Of a stretch of 64,000 nucleotides of DNA, positions 33,754 through 46,000 are shown piece after piece. Location of the stretch: positions 15,332,001 to 15,396,000 of the forward strand of contig BSBN01001807.1 of the NCBI GenBank assembly GCA_027924645.1. The letters run 5' to 3'. Under the pieces are notes generated by a model that made no database searches, had not been told where the DNA came from, and was given only the letters and a program-made list of their open reading frames with translations. The translations under genes were made by a program, and so were the position numbers. This DNA comes from Cunninghamia lanceolata. Its lineage: Eukaryota; Streptophyta; Pinopsida; Cupressales; Cupressaceae. The stretch's first letter is position 1; the number at the start of each line of letters is the position of its first letter.

Positions 33754-36740
33754 GTATTTTAGATTATGTTGTTTGTTTTTTACGTTTCTAATGTAGTCAA
33801 TGTGTTTTTTTCCCTTCTTTATTTCATGCTCTCTTCTTCCCCAATTTTTTTGGTGTTATAAACAATTTCGCATTACGAGTTACAAAATTAAGCCGAGCTT
33901 AGAATCTATCGATTTTCCATGGTCTCTTGTTTTGCTTTGTTTTTTCCACAAATTTCGTCGCCTGTCAAATGATATTAGGCTACAATTTTACATTGCAATG
34001 TGTAAAGATTTTAAGTCAGAACTCAGATCAAATCCTTGTGAATTTGAGTACACACTAAAAGACTATCTGGCTAATTAGGCATATATAATGGACACAGGTA
34101 CTCTTTTCATGGTGCTCAACCCTACTCCCAACCTAAAAGTGCTTAGACTTCTTCAAGTAATTAAGAACATTACTTTGGGCAGTATTATCTTTAAACAGAC
34201 TGCGATCCACCTGCCTCATTGTGCAGACTGTTACTATAATGATGAGGCACATGTAATTTGACTCTGCAGGGATTTGCATCAGGTCTTATGCTAAGCATCT
34301 CCTTTATAGACTTGGATTATAATGGTATTAACTCTATTGGTTTCTTAAATGCAAATTTGTGGGTTAGTATGGATCTTAAATGCAAATTTGTGGGCTAGTA
34401 TGGATTTTCTATATATTTCTTCTAGTCCCTATTCAGAAAAGTTGGCAAAACTATCGTTCTTATAGCATTGTGTCTGATCAATCTTGAAATTGCCTTGCTA
34501 CATGCTTTTGTTTTTGGAATTAGTTTGAATATTATCATCTTACCTTATGGTCTTATTCTTGTCGTATTGGGTGAAGAGTCTAGTTTTTTTGAGGAGTTGT
34601 AGTATTTGCTTTTATCGTAAATTTTATCCCTAAGCCAAATCTAGTTCCTTCTCAACTTCAGAAAGCAAAGAGTGGAAAGGTGAGATCGTTCTTTCTATTG
34701 AAGCATGTATTTGTCAATAACATAATTTGAGAGGATATAAGCAGTTGAAGCAGGTAATCTAAAGTCTTTGTGTGCTTTTTGTTGCCTTGGATACAAATAA
34801 TCATGATAATGAAGGCAAGGATTTGCTAAAGAAACACTAGAAGCAAGTCCTTTTCAGTGGCATTATAACTGCAATTGGTATGTATCCCATGTCTGAGATT
34901 TGAAACCTTTCTTTCTTTTTTACTTATAGAACATCTAAGAGATGTTCTAATGTGGTTTTACATACATTGCTACTTTGAAGACTCGGTTTGCTTGTTCAAA
35001 AATTTATGCCTAGGATTTGTGCAACAAAAAGATTTTAAGGAATATTATATCCACAACACTTATCGGTGCAAGGGTTACACTGATAGGCATTTTTGAAATT
35101 CTTTTATTTTCTAATCAGTCAAAAGCATTCATTGTCTTAGTTGTTGATAACTTTTCTTGTTGTGAAAAGAGCTATGACAGAGTTGGACAGTATGTATATT
35201 TTTCATTATTACTATATCTTTAACAGTCTTGAGTTATTTTTTTCTTGTAACCTTGTGAGCTTGGAAACTCGAGTGATTTAACCATAAGACTCATTTAATG
35301 ATGCTAGTTTATGATGCCACTAAATACTCGTGGCCAAGGCTTTTTTCTTTGTTCATTTAATATAAGATTGATGTGTTCATGATTGGAAACCGATGTTGCC
35401 TCATGTTTGTAGCAAGGCATAGGTGAGAAGAATTGATGTGATCATCATCTATTAGTACAAAAGGTATAGTGTAGGATATGAGAATGCTCATAGGGGAATG
35501 TCTGAGACTAAGGGGGCCAAGCCAAATAATCCTAGGAGTGACTCTTGTACTTTCCCTATAACCTCTCCTAATACACAAGGTTGATGAACCTATGGAGGCA
35601 GAGGAAAAAGGAGTAATGTGCAAGTGCCTCTCTAACTCTGGTTGTGGCAAATCCATGATTCCTATAATGAGTGTGATTTGGTGTAGTGATAGTACACAAA
35701 GAACATTATCTTTCTAACTTGTCTCCATTTGTGTGTGAATTGGTCATATCCAAACGATGCTCAATGCCTCCAATGTCTATGATGTGATGACAGGTGGCAA
35801 TCGTCCTGGCAGCTCTGGGGATCTTCTTCAAGAACATATTCCTGAAAGTGATAAAATCAAAGAAAAAGGGCTAGAAGCCTCTGATTAGAATAACGGAAGA
35901 AAGTAGATTGAGAACTACACATCTTTATACAAATGGTCATATCTCCTCTAGACATCTTAGTAACTATAACACTTGAAAATAAAGTGCATGCTATCATCTG
36001 CTTTTTGGAGGGGGATGAGATGATAGATGTTGGTGTCTTGTAGGATATGGTGGTTAGTTTCAACTTTGTACTAGTGGGAGCACACCCTCAATTAGCGAAG
36101 GGGCATCTTCAAGCCATGCGACTAATGAATTTAGAGATAATTAGCCTGAATGACAACCTCAATGTTAGTTTGTAAAACTACTCAACATAGAAATCTAACT
36201 TGGGGCTTAGTGGATGTGGAGGAGAAGTTCAAGCGACTTGAATATACTTCCATTGTATTTCCTCTTTGACAAACCCGTTGATTATTTTTTGCAAAGGAAG
36301 AATGTGAGGAGGGGCACCTAAAGAGTACTTGAATGTAGGAAGTGAAGCAATAAAGATTTTGATGGGTTATAGGTGCAGATTGGTTAAATGATTCATCTAT
36401 ATTTCAAGTACTTGCAGAGGAGCTGAAGCTTGAGAGGGTGATTATCTAGAGAGCATCCTGATAGAGGATGTAGAGATTGATGACATGGGTGATATGGGAG
36501 TCAAGGCTATTCCATTATATGAGATATGATTCACATTTATGCTTTTTGTTTTTTGTATGTCTATTTGCTAGTATATCAGTCTCTTGTGTGGAGACTCTTA
36601 ACACTATATTGGTTTGTAAGTGATAATTAATATTAACTTATTGCATTTAAACTTTAATTGTTTATGTGGTTATGATGATTACCAAATATCAATATGATTA
36701 ATCTTTGTTTTTGTTGACATATATTTATATACTTTAAAAC
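33754..36740. other. No recognisable gene; 31-bp tandem duplication at 34,347-34,408
   Basis: Short frames only. A direct duplication of CTTAAATGCAAATTTGTGGG plus eleven further bases occurs at 34,347-34,408. Possible coding-like pieces near 34,750-34,870 and on the minus strand at 35,357-35,656 have no family I recognise. Confidence 0.35.
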
Positions 36741-36744
36741 GCTT

Positions 36745-37015
36745 TTGATTAAGATAAGCTGGGAAAGGGTCCCAGTCCCTTACATAACTATATAAAAAAA
36801 AAGACTAAACATAGAACCAACAGGAATTACAACAAGGCCACTGGAAACACAAAACCAGTCCCACAGCCAGAACAGTCAAAAAACAAAACAAAGACAACAG
36901 AAAAACAATAAAAGAGACAACAGTACACCCAGACTTGAAACAAAGAAATTACTTCCTCTTGCTACCAAGGAGGGCATCCCAATCCTTGGACATAGTCTTC
37001 AAAGTCTCCTCCCAA
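36745..37015 (-). mobile_element. Possible 3' end of a LINE
   Basis: On the minus strand the sequence reads WEETLKTMSKDWDALLGSKRK and a stop. A T-rich untranslated stretch with many TTTTGT and TTGTCTTTG motifs follows, ending AGGGACTGGGACCCTTTCCC. This resembles the 3' end of plant LINEs. No poly(A) or flanking duplication could be confirmed. Confidence 0.35.
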
Positions 37016-39635
37016 GTAGCTACTCCCAGAAATTCCTACAGTTATGCTACGAACATATAGAGTTTATGAGGAGCATTTGAATACTAGATATCTTATCATG
37101 TTTCATAGTACTGGTTTTGCTATGTTTTATATATGGTTTTGTAAATGTTACCTGGATAAGCTGCATATGGGTTAGTTATATTTACAGTCTATCTAGAAAT
37201 TTTTTTTTTAAACAAATGTACACTGCAAAAATTTCAATTTTCAAGTACTTAACCTATATGGTTTTCCAATATGGCAAAACTGGATATTAACTAGCTTGAC
37301 ATCTGTGTGGCCATATACTGTCTCCTCTTAAATGTCTAGTATCTAATCATGGTTGTCAACCTTCTATACAATATATTCCATGATCTTTACATATTAAAAA
37401 TGTATAGTTTTTCTGTCCGACTAAAAATATTGATGAATATCAATTGCTAGTGTTCCTTACTGCTTTATTTTGTATTTGGTCCAGGTTGAAAAGGAGGCGA
37501 AATCTAGCAACATCTCAATAAATGACTGATTATGATGAGTATGATAGATATTGATCTTACAAAACCAATGGATCATACATTGGATGCTGTCTGGTATTTG
37601 TTGTCGGCATCACAAATGTGGTTGTAGTTCCTTTCTTGAATGAGCCTGTAAACTAACTAATCTCATAACTTCTTTTGGGTACAGAGGTTAATTTATCGAT
37701 ATATGGAATGGATGATTTTGTTCTCTATAATTTATGTTGTAAAATCTTTTTCGGTTGGTTTCAATAAACTCTTAAGTCTATTCTTAGTGAAATTGATTGA
37801 ACAACTGGAAGCGCCTGTCTTGTTCTAAAAGTAACATATTTGAGAATGTTACAATAATGAAAATTTCTCTTTCCACCGTTGGATAAATAAGACAACTATG
37901 ACTATTGTTATTAACCGATATTTATGACACACTTGACACTGAATGAGTATTTTAATGGAAAGTGAGTTTGGCTTGTTTTCTTATTATTTCATCTTGTGAA
38001 CAGTTAGTGTATAAATCAAATTATTATTTAATTTTTATTGCATTCTAAAATCAAAGGGTGCATTAAAATAATGAGACACAATCTCAACTATATTAATGAT
38101 TCAAGTATTATTGACATGATAATAATTTTCAAACTTTCAATGCATATATAAGGATGAAGTTGAAAGCCTTTGCCATTTACAAGGACAAGTACAAATGCAA
38201 TTAACAAGGAATTTCTATCTCGTGTTCACTATTTTGTTGTGCATCTTGCAGAGCACAATTCCTATTCCACTCACTATGCTACATAGTTATTGTCGTAGTG
38301 ATGAGATTTGACAACCTACTAACCTTTCAATTGTCAATTTAATGACTGCTAAATTGTGTAGATGATGGTCCATCAATATTGGGGCAATATGAGACATCCT
38401 TTTTATTGTAATCATGTCATGGACTTCATTTGAAATGAAATACTAATTATTGCCTCAGGAACACCATTTATACTTGTGATTCTTGATTTCTATCACAGAT
38501 AGACTGAATTAATACTTGCTAGTTTCTTTTAAAAGAGACTCCTCCATTTTCATCTATGTCTCAAAGATATTAGAACCGTCTTTTAAAGATCCCATGCCTA
38601 AATCTCACAAATGTTTCCAAGCCTTCACCAATTTCAGATGGAGTTCAACATTGACCAATGTTATATGTATTTACTTTTTTTGTACCAAATTCATGCATAG
38701 GAGAATTGAATTAAAAAATCCTTTCCAAGAGCATAAACCCATGTGTAGGCAAAGTTACATCGAGTGCAACAATATATATAACTAATATTATATTGTACAT
38801 AGGCATAAGGAACTATTTATATCAATTTAGAGTCTAAGATATTGGAGGTGTTTGTCCCAATTTGCAAGTTTCAGTCCTTGTTTCTACAATACCTAACAAT
38901 ACTTAATTACAACAACATTCATAACATATAGCAGGACCCTGATGCAATGCGTCACTTGTTTATTATTGACCCTTGTTTACATAGTCTGATCTTAAAACAA
39001 TGAAACCTCTTTAATAAACCCCCCTTTGATGAAGGTTCACTCAAGAATTATTTTAAATCCATTATATAAGCTTAGACATTAGGCAACTTTCCTCCTGTTG
39101 CCTTCGATTTTTCATTCCAAATATCAAATTGCAGAGTGCCCTTTATTCAGCTGTAATGCATTTTGAGCAATTAAAATCATTTGTATAACCACAACCAAAC
39201 TAGTAATGAGTTCCAGGTTTGAGTTGTCGGACATTTCATGCCAATCCTTATCCATTAACCATTCAGAAGGATCCGAACTCAAATTCAACAAACACATTAT
39301 AATGATGGTATTTTGCAAACTGTACTGAAAACCAAAGAAAGGCAACAATCTGAAGTAGAATTAACTTGGAAAAGTAAATGTAGTATGTTCCAATTCATGA
39401 TGTGCATTTTGGTGACTAAACTCCCCATGAAATATGATTAACAATAGTTGCATCACAAGTATCAGCAATCCAGTCTCGCCGCTAGAAATATATTTTAATA
39501 ATCTTAATAGATACCCCTCAGGCACAAGATTTCTATTCTACAAAGTATAATGTTACACACTCGTTAACTAAAAGAATAGGTTATGATTTTAGTTCTGAAG
39601 AAAATTCCAATGTATGTTACAGAACACTCATCCTA
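37016..39635. other. No recognisable gene
   Basis: AT-rich sequence without a supported frame. The segment nearest 39,635 is probably the 3' untranslated region or flank of the PI-PLC gene on the minus strand. Confidence 0.35.
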
Positions 39636-39911
39636 TTATAAGAATGATTCAAATTCAATTCGCACCAAAAGTTTTACAGCCTTGTATTTTCCTCCTTTCT
39701 TATCGAATAAAGGAAGTGTGTGAATCCCTTTCTTCAATTCTGTCACAGGTAGGCATGTTTGACCGCCAAAGTTATCTTCAACTCGAAGCAAGGCTAATTC
39801 AGGAACAGTTAAAGGGAACTCAAATTCCTCATTCCAGCATGGGGTCCAGTTATCTTTAATTGTCCGTGTCTTTTTCATGACCGTATCAACACGCACACCA
39901 GCAATCCCAAC
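39636..39911 (-). CDS. Duplicated terminal exon of PI-PLC (C2 domain), distal copy
   Basis: This repeats the 40,010-40,288 exon with its splice acceptor (CTACAG) and stop, offset by 377 bp. It reads [44 protein letters not shown] and ends FL-stop, one codon shorter than the proximal copy. Only a few residues differ (for example DNF versus DDF). Both copies have an open frame and an intact acceptor, so this could serve as an alternative last exon or be a silent duplicate. Confidence 0.7.
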   Translation of the reverse strand, partial: VGIAGVRVDTVMKKTRTIKDNWTPCWNEEFEFPLTVPELALLRVEDNFGGQTCLPVTELKKGIHTLPLFDKKGGKYKAVKLLVRIEFESFL

Positions 39912-40009
39912 CTGTAGATTTAAAAGAATAGGTTATGATTTTAGATCTGAAGAAAATTCCAATATATGATATAACTAGACTCACATTCGTATGTTACAGA
40001 ACACCCATC

Positions 40010-43000
40010 CTATTGTAAGAATGATTCAAATTCAATTCGCACCAAAAGTTTTACAGCCTTGTATTTTCCTCCTTTCTTATCGAATAAACGAAGTGTGCGA
40101 ATCCCTTTCTTCAATTCTGTCACAGGTAGGCATGTTTGACCACCAAAGTCATCTTCAACTCGAAGCAAGGCTAATTCAGGAACAGTTAAAGGGAACTCAA
40201 ATTCCTCATTCCAGCATGGGGTCCAGTTATCTTCAATTGTCCGTGTCTTTTTCATGACCGTATCAACACGCACACCAGCAATCCCAACCTGTAGATTTAT
40301 AATTTGCAAGCAATGCAATTGCATACATCATAAACTTCTCAAAAGAACATAGCTCATTTATGTTAAGATTTTCTAATAAAGAGATGCATTGTTACCCTGG
40401 TATAAAAATCAGGTGGAGAATAGGTATCAAAATGTGTTTTCTTGGAGTCCTGACTCCAACCGTCTCCCATATATATTTTGATCTGTAAATCACAGGACAT
40501 GAATCAAACCAAACTTCACTAACACATTTAAAAATGTGAAATCATATCTCACTATACTGCAAATGCAGTGTAAAATTTCGTCAAACTGCAATTACAATCA
40601 TTCTTAGTCATCCAGTCGGTAGCAACACGAATGTAAGTTCCTTACGCAAAGGACAAAAGAATAATCAGTCATGCTGATGATGGCAAAACAATAGATGATG
40701 ATGTTTCTTTACAGAATCAGAAAAAGCATCTTTGGATACAATGATGAAGAAAATAAATACTTCTGAAGAGAACTGAATAAATAATTCATTATTTGGAGTT
40801 CTACTTGGAGATAATATGCCAAGTTGTACCAAATTGAAACCATGAGAGCTGAGGCATTGCACCTGCCCAACTTGATTTATACTGATCTTGATGGTAGGCA
40901 TGAGTTTTCCATGGTCCATGAGGATGATATTATATTGATCTTATTCAAAAGGCTAGGTTTCTATAGAAACTGCATTTCCTTGTTTATTTCCATTACCATT
41001 CTCCTCAGCATATTTGCTTTTTACTGTATCTATGATGAAACTCAAGTTGAGGGAACAATTTTCAGTTCATTAGGCTTTCATCCATTATGTGATGTTTTAT
41101 TAGGATTTAATTGTGTAGTTTTTTGAGTCAATCTCATGAACCCATATTTCATCAGTAGTGGTTCACAAGAACCCATCTCTCGTGAGCACGAATGACCCAC
41201 TTACCAGTCATTGCATCCTAGTAGTACTCCAACTCAAGCAAGTCCCGATGCTTCACCCATGTGAGCATCACCTAGATGCAATGAATGGTAAGTGGACCAT
41301 TCATGCTCATGAGAGATCGGTTCTTGTGAACCACTACTCATGAAATATGGGTTAATGAGATTGACTCAAAAGACTATGCAGTTAAATCCTAATAAAACAT
41401 CACATAATTTAACACACTAAAAAACCACGTACTTTCCTCCATTTACAAATTTACACAATCTAGATATTATTTTCCGTGTCATTATGCTTTTGCCATTTCT
41501 TATCAAAAGCTTAAGGTCTATCCAAGAATTGAAAACTTTATGCTTCAATTACAAATGCTTCCTATCTCATCTTTTTGCCATCTAGATGCAAATGTAGACA
41601 ATAAGACAGTAGGTGGAAACTGTAATGTCCCCATTCTTTGGAATGGTCGCCATTAGAGGGATTGGCCCTATTCATTTGGTTCTGGGACTTATGGAGGTTC
41701 ATCTTATGTTAAGGAGATGCTCTCATTCATTCCAAGACAAGAAATTGGATGCTTTGATCATGAATCCACTTGTAATTCTCTCCTACGTGTCACTAGGGAG
41801 GTCACCTTTGTCACTATTCTATAAGTAACCAATAAAATAGATTATCTATGTGCTAGCGCTTGGAGAAGATATTCTAATAATAAATTATATCTTTAATTTA
41901 ATTTATTTGAGCGCCCTTATGGAGGTTGGAGGGTCGGCCTTCTTGGAGGGCAAAATAATATTCAAATAATAGATATCTTGCATGGGTCGGCCAGGTGGGA
42001 AAATAAGACATAATGTGTGTAAATACCCAATCGACTTGGCATTTCAAATCATCTGATCATTCATTCATTCATTCACTTGTGGAGAGCGGTCTCATAAGGA
42101 GCTTGGGACGAAAACCTCAAGTCTTCTAGGAGGAATTGGGCGAAAATCTGATTTCTTCTCTTGTGGATTCCGTGACGGGGATTCAAGTGTGCTTCAATCA
42201 TCTTTGGGCAGATTTCATAGCAGCTGTAAGAGCATTCATGGAGGGTGAACTTGGCTAGGGTTTACCTTCAGCCTAGGGCGCACCATTTGGAGGAAGGCGA
42301 CCTGCCTTAGAGGGCAGATTTGAGGCAGAATTCTACAGTTGATGCATTAGGGTTTGGGCGGATTGTAACAGCAGACTTATTCTTCCTTTATCAACCCTCA
42401 TTGGAGCCTATCCTTGCATAGTTTGGTATGTACATGTGCTGATTCATAACAGGAGATCCTTATATATGTAATTTGGCATGATCGCCCATTGCTTGATGTG
42501 ATAATCAGACTTCATATTCAGCTTAAGACAGCAGTATATATATGTTCATCATTCTTGGTATGGTTCTACATGTTTTATATGCACTTTCATGCTAAATCTC
42601 TTCTACATAGTGAGGCAAATCATTTGGTATGATCTTATGAATGTTTGCTATGATTTATGATCCATAATTGCCATCATTACAAGTCTGATTTTCAGCAGAG
42701 TTAGGGTTAGGGCAGAATAACAAGGTGCAGAAATTCAGGGCAGAACTAGGGTTTTTGGCATACACCAAGAATATTACGTAATATCCCATTTGGGACATTA
42801 CAGAAACCCAATGGATATTATACTCACCTGCTCCATTCCTTTCATGTCCTAATTTTGGAAAAGCCTCAGTCATGTTTCTGTAGTCTAATATGTTAATTTA
42901 AATTCAGCATTCACCAAATTCTTATGAAGAATCCTTTATCTACCTCTCTTTTCTTAAAATCCAATTACCGCAGCTCACCTCGTCTAAGTCAGCCATGACA

Positions 43001-46000
43001 ACCATTGGGCTTCACTGATGTGTCAATCTTCCTCTTCTTGAGCTTGACATCACATTCTTGATCTGAACTTTTAGGAGATGTAGGCTGTAGTTCGTCTATG
43101 TTTCCACAGGAAGCAGTTTAGATAACTTCAAAGCTAGCCTAAACATTGGCATGGGGTTATTACTCCCATTAGTGTTGTATTGCTAGCATCATTACTATCA
43201 AGTCACTTCAACATTTAGAGGATGTCAGCAAAAATATCATACCTCCGAAATAGAACAAATCATAAAATTAATAATGATGCTATGATGGCCGACTCATGCA
43301 AGACAGTGATGATTATTTAAAGAGCCAGCATTTAATTCATATTAAAAAATAAAGATAAGGGAGCCGTTTTAAAAGGATATGAAATGATTTATTAAGATGT
43401 GAAATTGTGAATATGAAGCAAACTAAATACCAGTCGACTTTGTTATGGTGTGGGAAGTAGATTAATCTAAACAAAAGGGTAGCGATAGAAATTAAGGAAA
43501 AGAAGCCATCTCCTCATGTTTGGCGGCCAAGACAAATAAAAAGGAAGTTTAATAAGTATTAATAAAAAGGTGAGCGCCTAAGATACAAAGAGGGGCGATC
43601 AGTTTGTAAAAGGTGAGTATTGGAAATTAGAAAGCAACGAATACATTTTAAAAGGTGGCTGACCCATGTTTGGCACCAAGGATTGGTGATTAAAGTAAAT
43701 TAAATTTGAATACTAAAGGAAACTGACTCTCCATGTTAGCGCTGATGTTTAAAAGAACATTAATATATAGAGCAGCGATTAGCATTCACTAGAGGACAAA
43801 GTTGTTAAGGCAACAATTTAGAAAGGCTGCGCTTTGTTTGTAAAAGGCAGCACAATACAAGGGACATAACTATTCATCCAAACATATCCTTTGAGAAGGT
43901 ATAAGAGGCAATCAAGCAATCAGCAACAAGATAATCAGTCAATACCTTATATTCTACTCACGCGATCTGCAAATCAGTGATACTAATCAGACTTAAGTGC
44001 AAGTATACACTAAACAGAAAAAAGGGATCTGGGCAAGTAATGATTTATTTCGGAGTTTGAAATATATATTTCTGATATATTTTTCTGAGTATAACAGCAA
44101 AGCATAAATTGCTACAGCAGATTTGATATTATCTTAATTGGTGCAATAGCAGATAAGTATGCTACACCCTATCCTTATGTATTCATAAATGTTAATTTAT
44201 GTCAATATTATACTTGTATTCTATTAAGGGAAATAAATGAATATCTATGAATTATTTCATTTATTCTCTATATAGATTTATATCTAAAATATGGTAAATA
44301 AGATTATAGCTATTAATTCTGATTTCTAAAATAACTATGATTATATACATATATAATATATATTCATGATATACAAGGGATTAGTATATTCATGATCCGG
44401 TCCTTAATCTTTCTCTATTGACCCTCATGAGGATTGGTTGGGTTGTTAGGGAGAGGCGGAATTAATGTCTCACAAGGAAGGTGAGCCCCGAAGTGGTATG
44501 GACGGGTGTTCCTAAAGCTCTCGGCCCAAGTGGTTGTATTGACAGGTGTTCATGAAACCCTTGGACCTGCTCCCCAATGTGGTATGGACGGGTGTTCCTG
44601 AAGCTTGGGCCAGATGGTGGTATTGACGGGTGTTCATGAAACCCCTAGGCCTCACTTGTGGAGAATAGTTTTCTAGCGCCCTAACATGGTTATCTCCCAT
44701 CCTCCGTAGGGTTGATGATTGGGTAAGAGGTAAGGATTGGGGCTTAAATATAGTAATCAGCGAGTATATTATGAATACTAATTAGTCCCTAGTTTTAATG
44801 ATCTGATTTAGGGTACAATAAGTATGTTTATTATGTAAAAACAGACATACTCCAAGTAGGGGACATTACAGAAAAGAACTCAAGAATCATCTAGTTTTCC
44901 TTGGGTCTCAAAAACTACCATCAGAATATTCATTGACCTATATTTTCTTGAACACTTACCAATCACTACAATTTGGTCGATCCAACTCAGCCTTCACAAC
45001 CTCCATTGATACTAATTAGTCCCTAGTTTTAATGATCTGATTTAGGGTACAATAAGTATCTTGAAGTATGTTACTATGTTTATTATGTAAAAAAAAACAT
45101 ACTCCAAGTAGGGGACATTACAAAAAAGAACTCAAGAATCATCTAGTTTTCCTTGGGTCTCAAAAACTACCATCAGAATATTCATTGACCTATATTTTCT
45201 TGAACTCTTACCAATCACTGCAATTTGGTTAATCCAACTCAGCCATCACAACTATGAGCCTCCATTGATGTGTTTAACAGGTTCTACTTTGGTGTCACAT
45301 CACATTCATGATATGCACTTTTTAGATATGCAAACCTTTTAGTAATTCCACAAAAAACTGTCCAGAATCCAGATGACATTAACACCCCACAGCACATACT
45401 TTTTCCATTCCTTGCAGCTCCATGTGATGCAAGAGCATCCTTGGGTTGGCACAATCTTGCATCACTCAAAAATATGTGTAATTTTCCAAGTGCAGGCTTA
45501 ACTTGTGCAAGCCCTCGTGTTGTGGTACTTTTTTTGTGTGCAAGATTAACTTGTGTGCCTATGGTTTGTGTGTTGGATGGCTATGGTGTCTTGTGCACTC
45601 TATGCTAGTTGGTGCGACTTACTTCTATGCCTCTACCCGCATAAAAACCCATGCTATATGAGTGTCACACGTACAACCTATTTCTAGTGCATGCCATAGA
45701 GAGAGATCAGCCAACATCAAATGTCAGGGACCTGGTCATTTTGGCAGAATGCTTCTGTCAGACGGCAGCAATTGGATGTTCTAATGGCTTGTCAGTTCCT
45801 AAAGGTCAAAAGAATGTCAGGTTCAAATTTATTGTGGAATGGTTAGTTGTTCTATTTGTAGACGACAACAATGTTGACTGGATTTCTTCTTCTACACACA
45901 TTTATGGCAATGACCTACTTCACTCTTCCATATCAGCATAAATCGGATTTGATGTGGCACTATATAATGAGGTGTCTTGGTCATTTAAGGGATTCAACAG

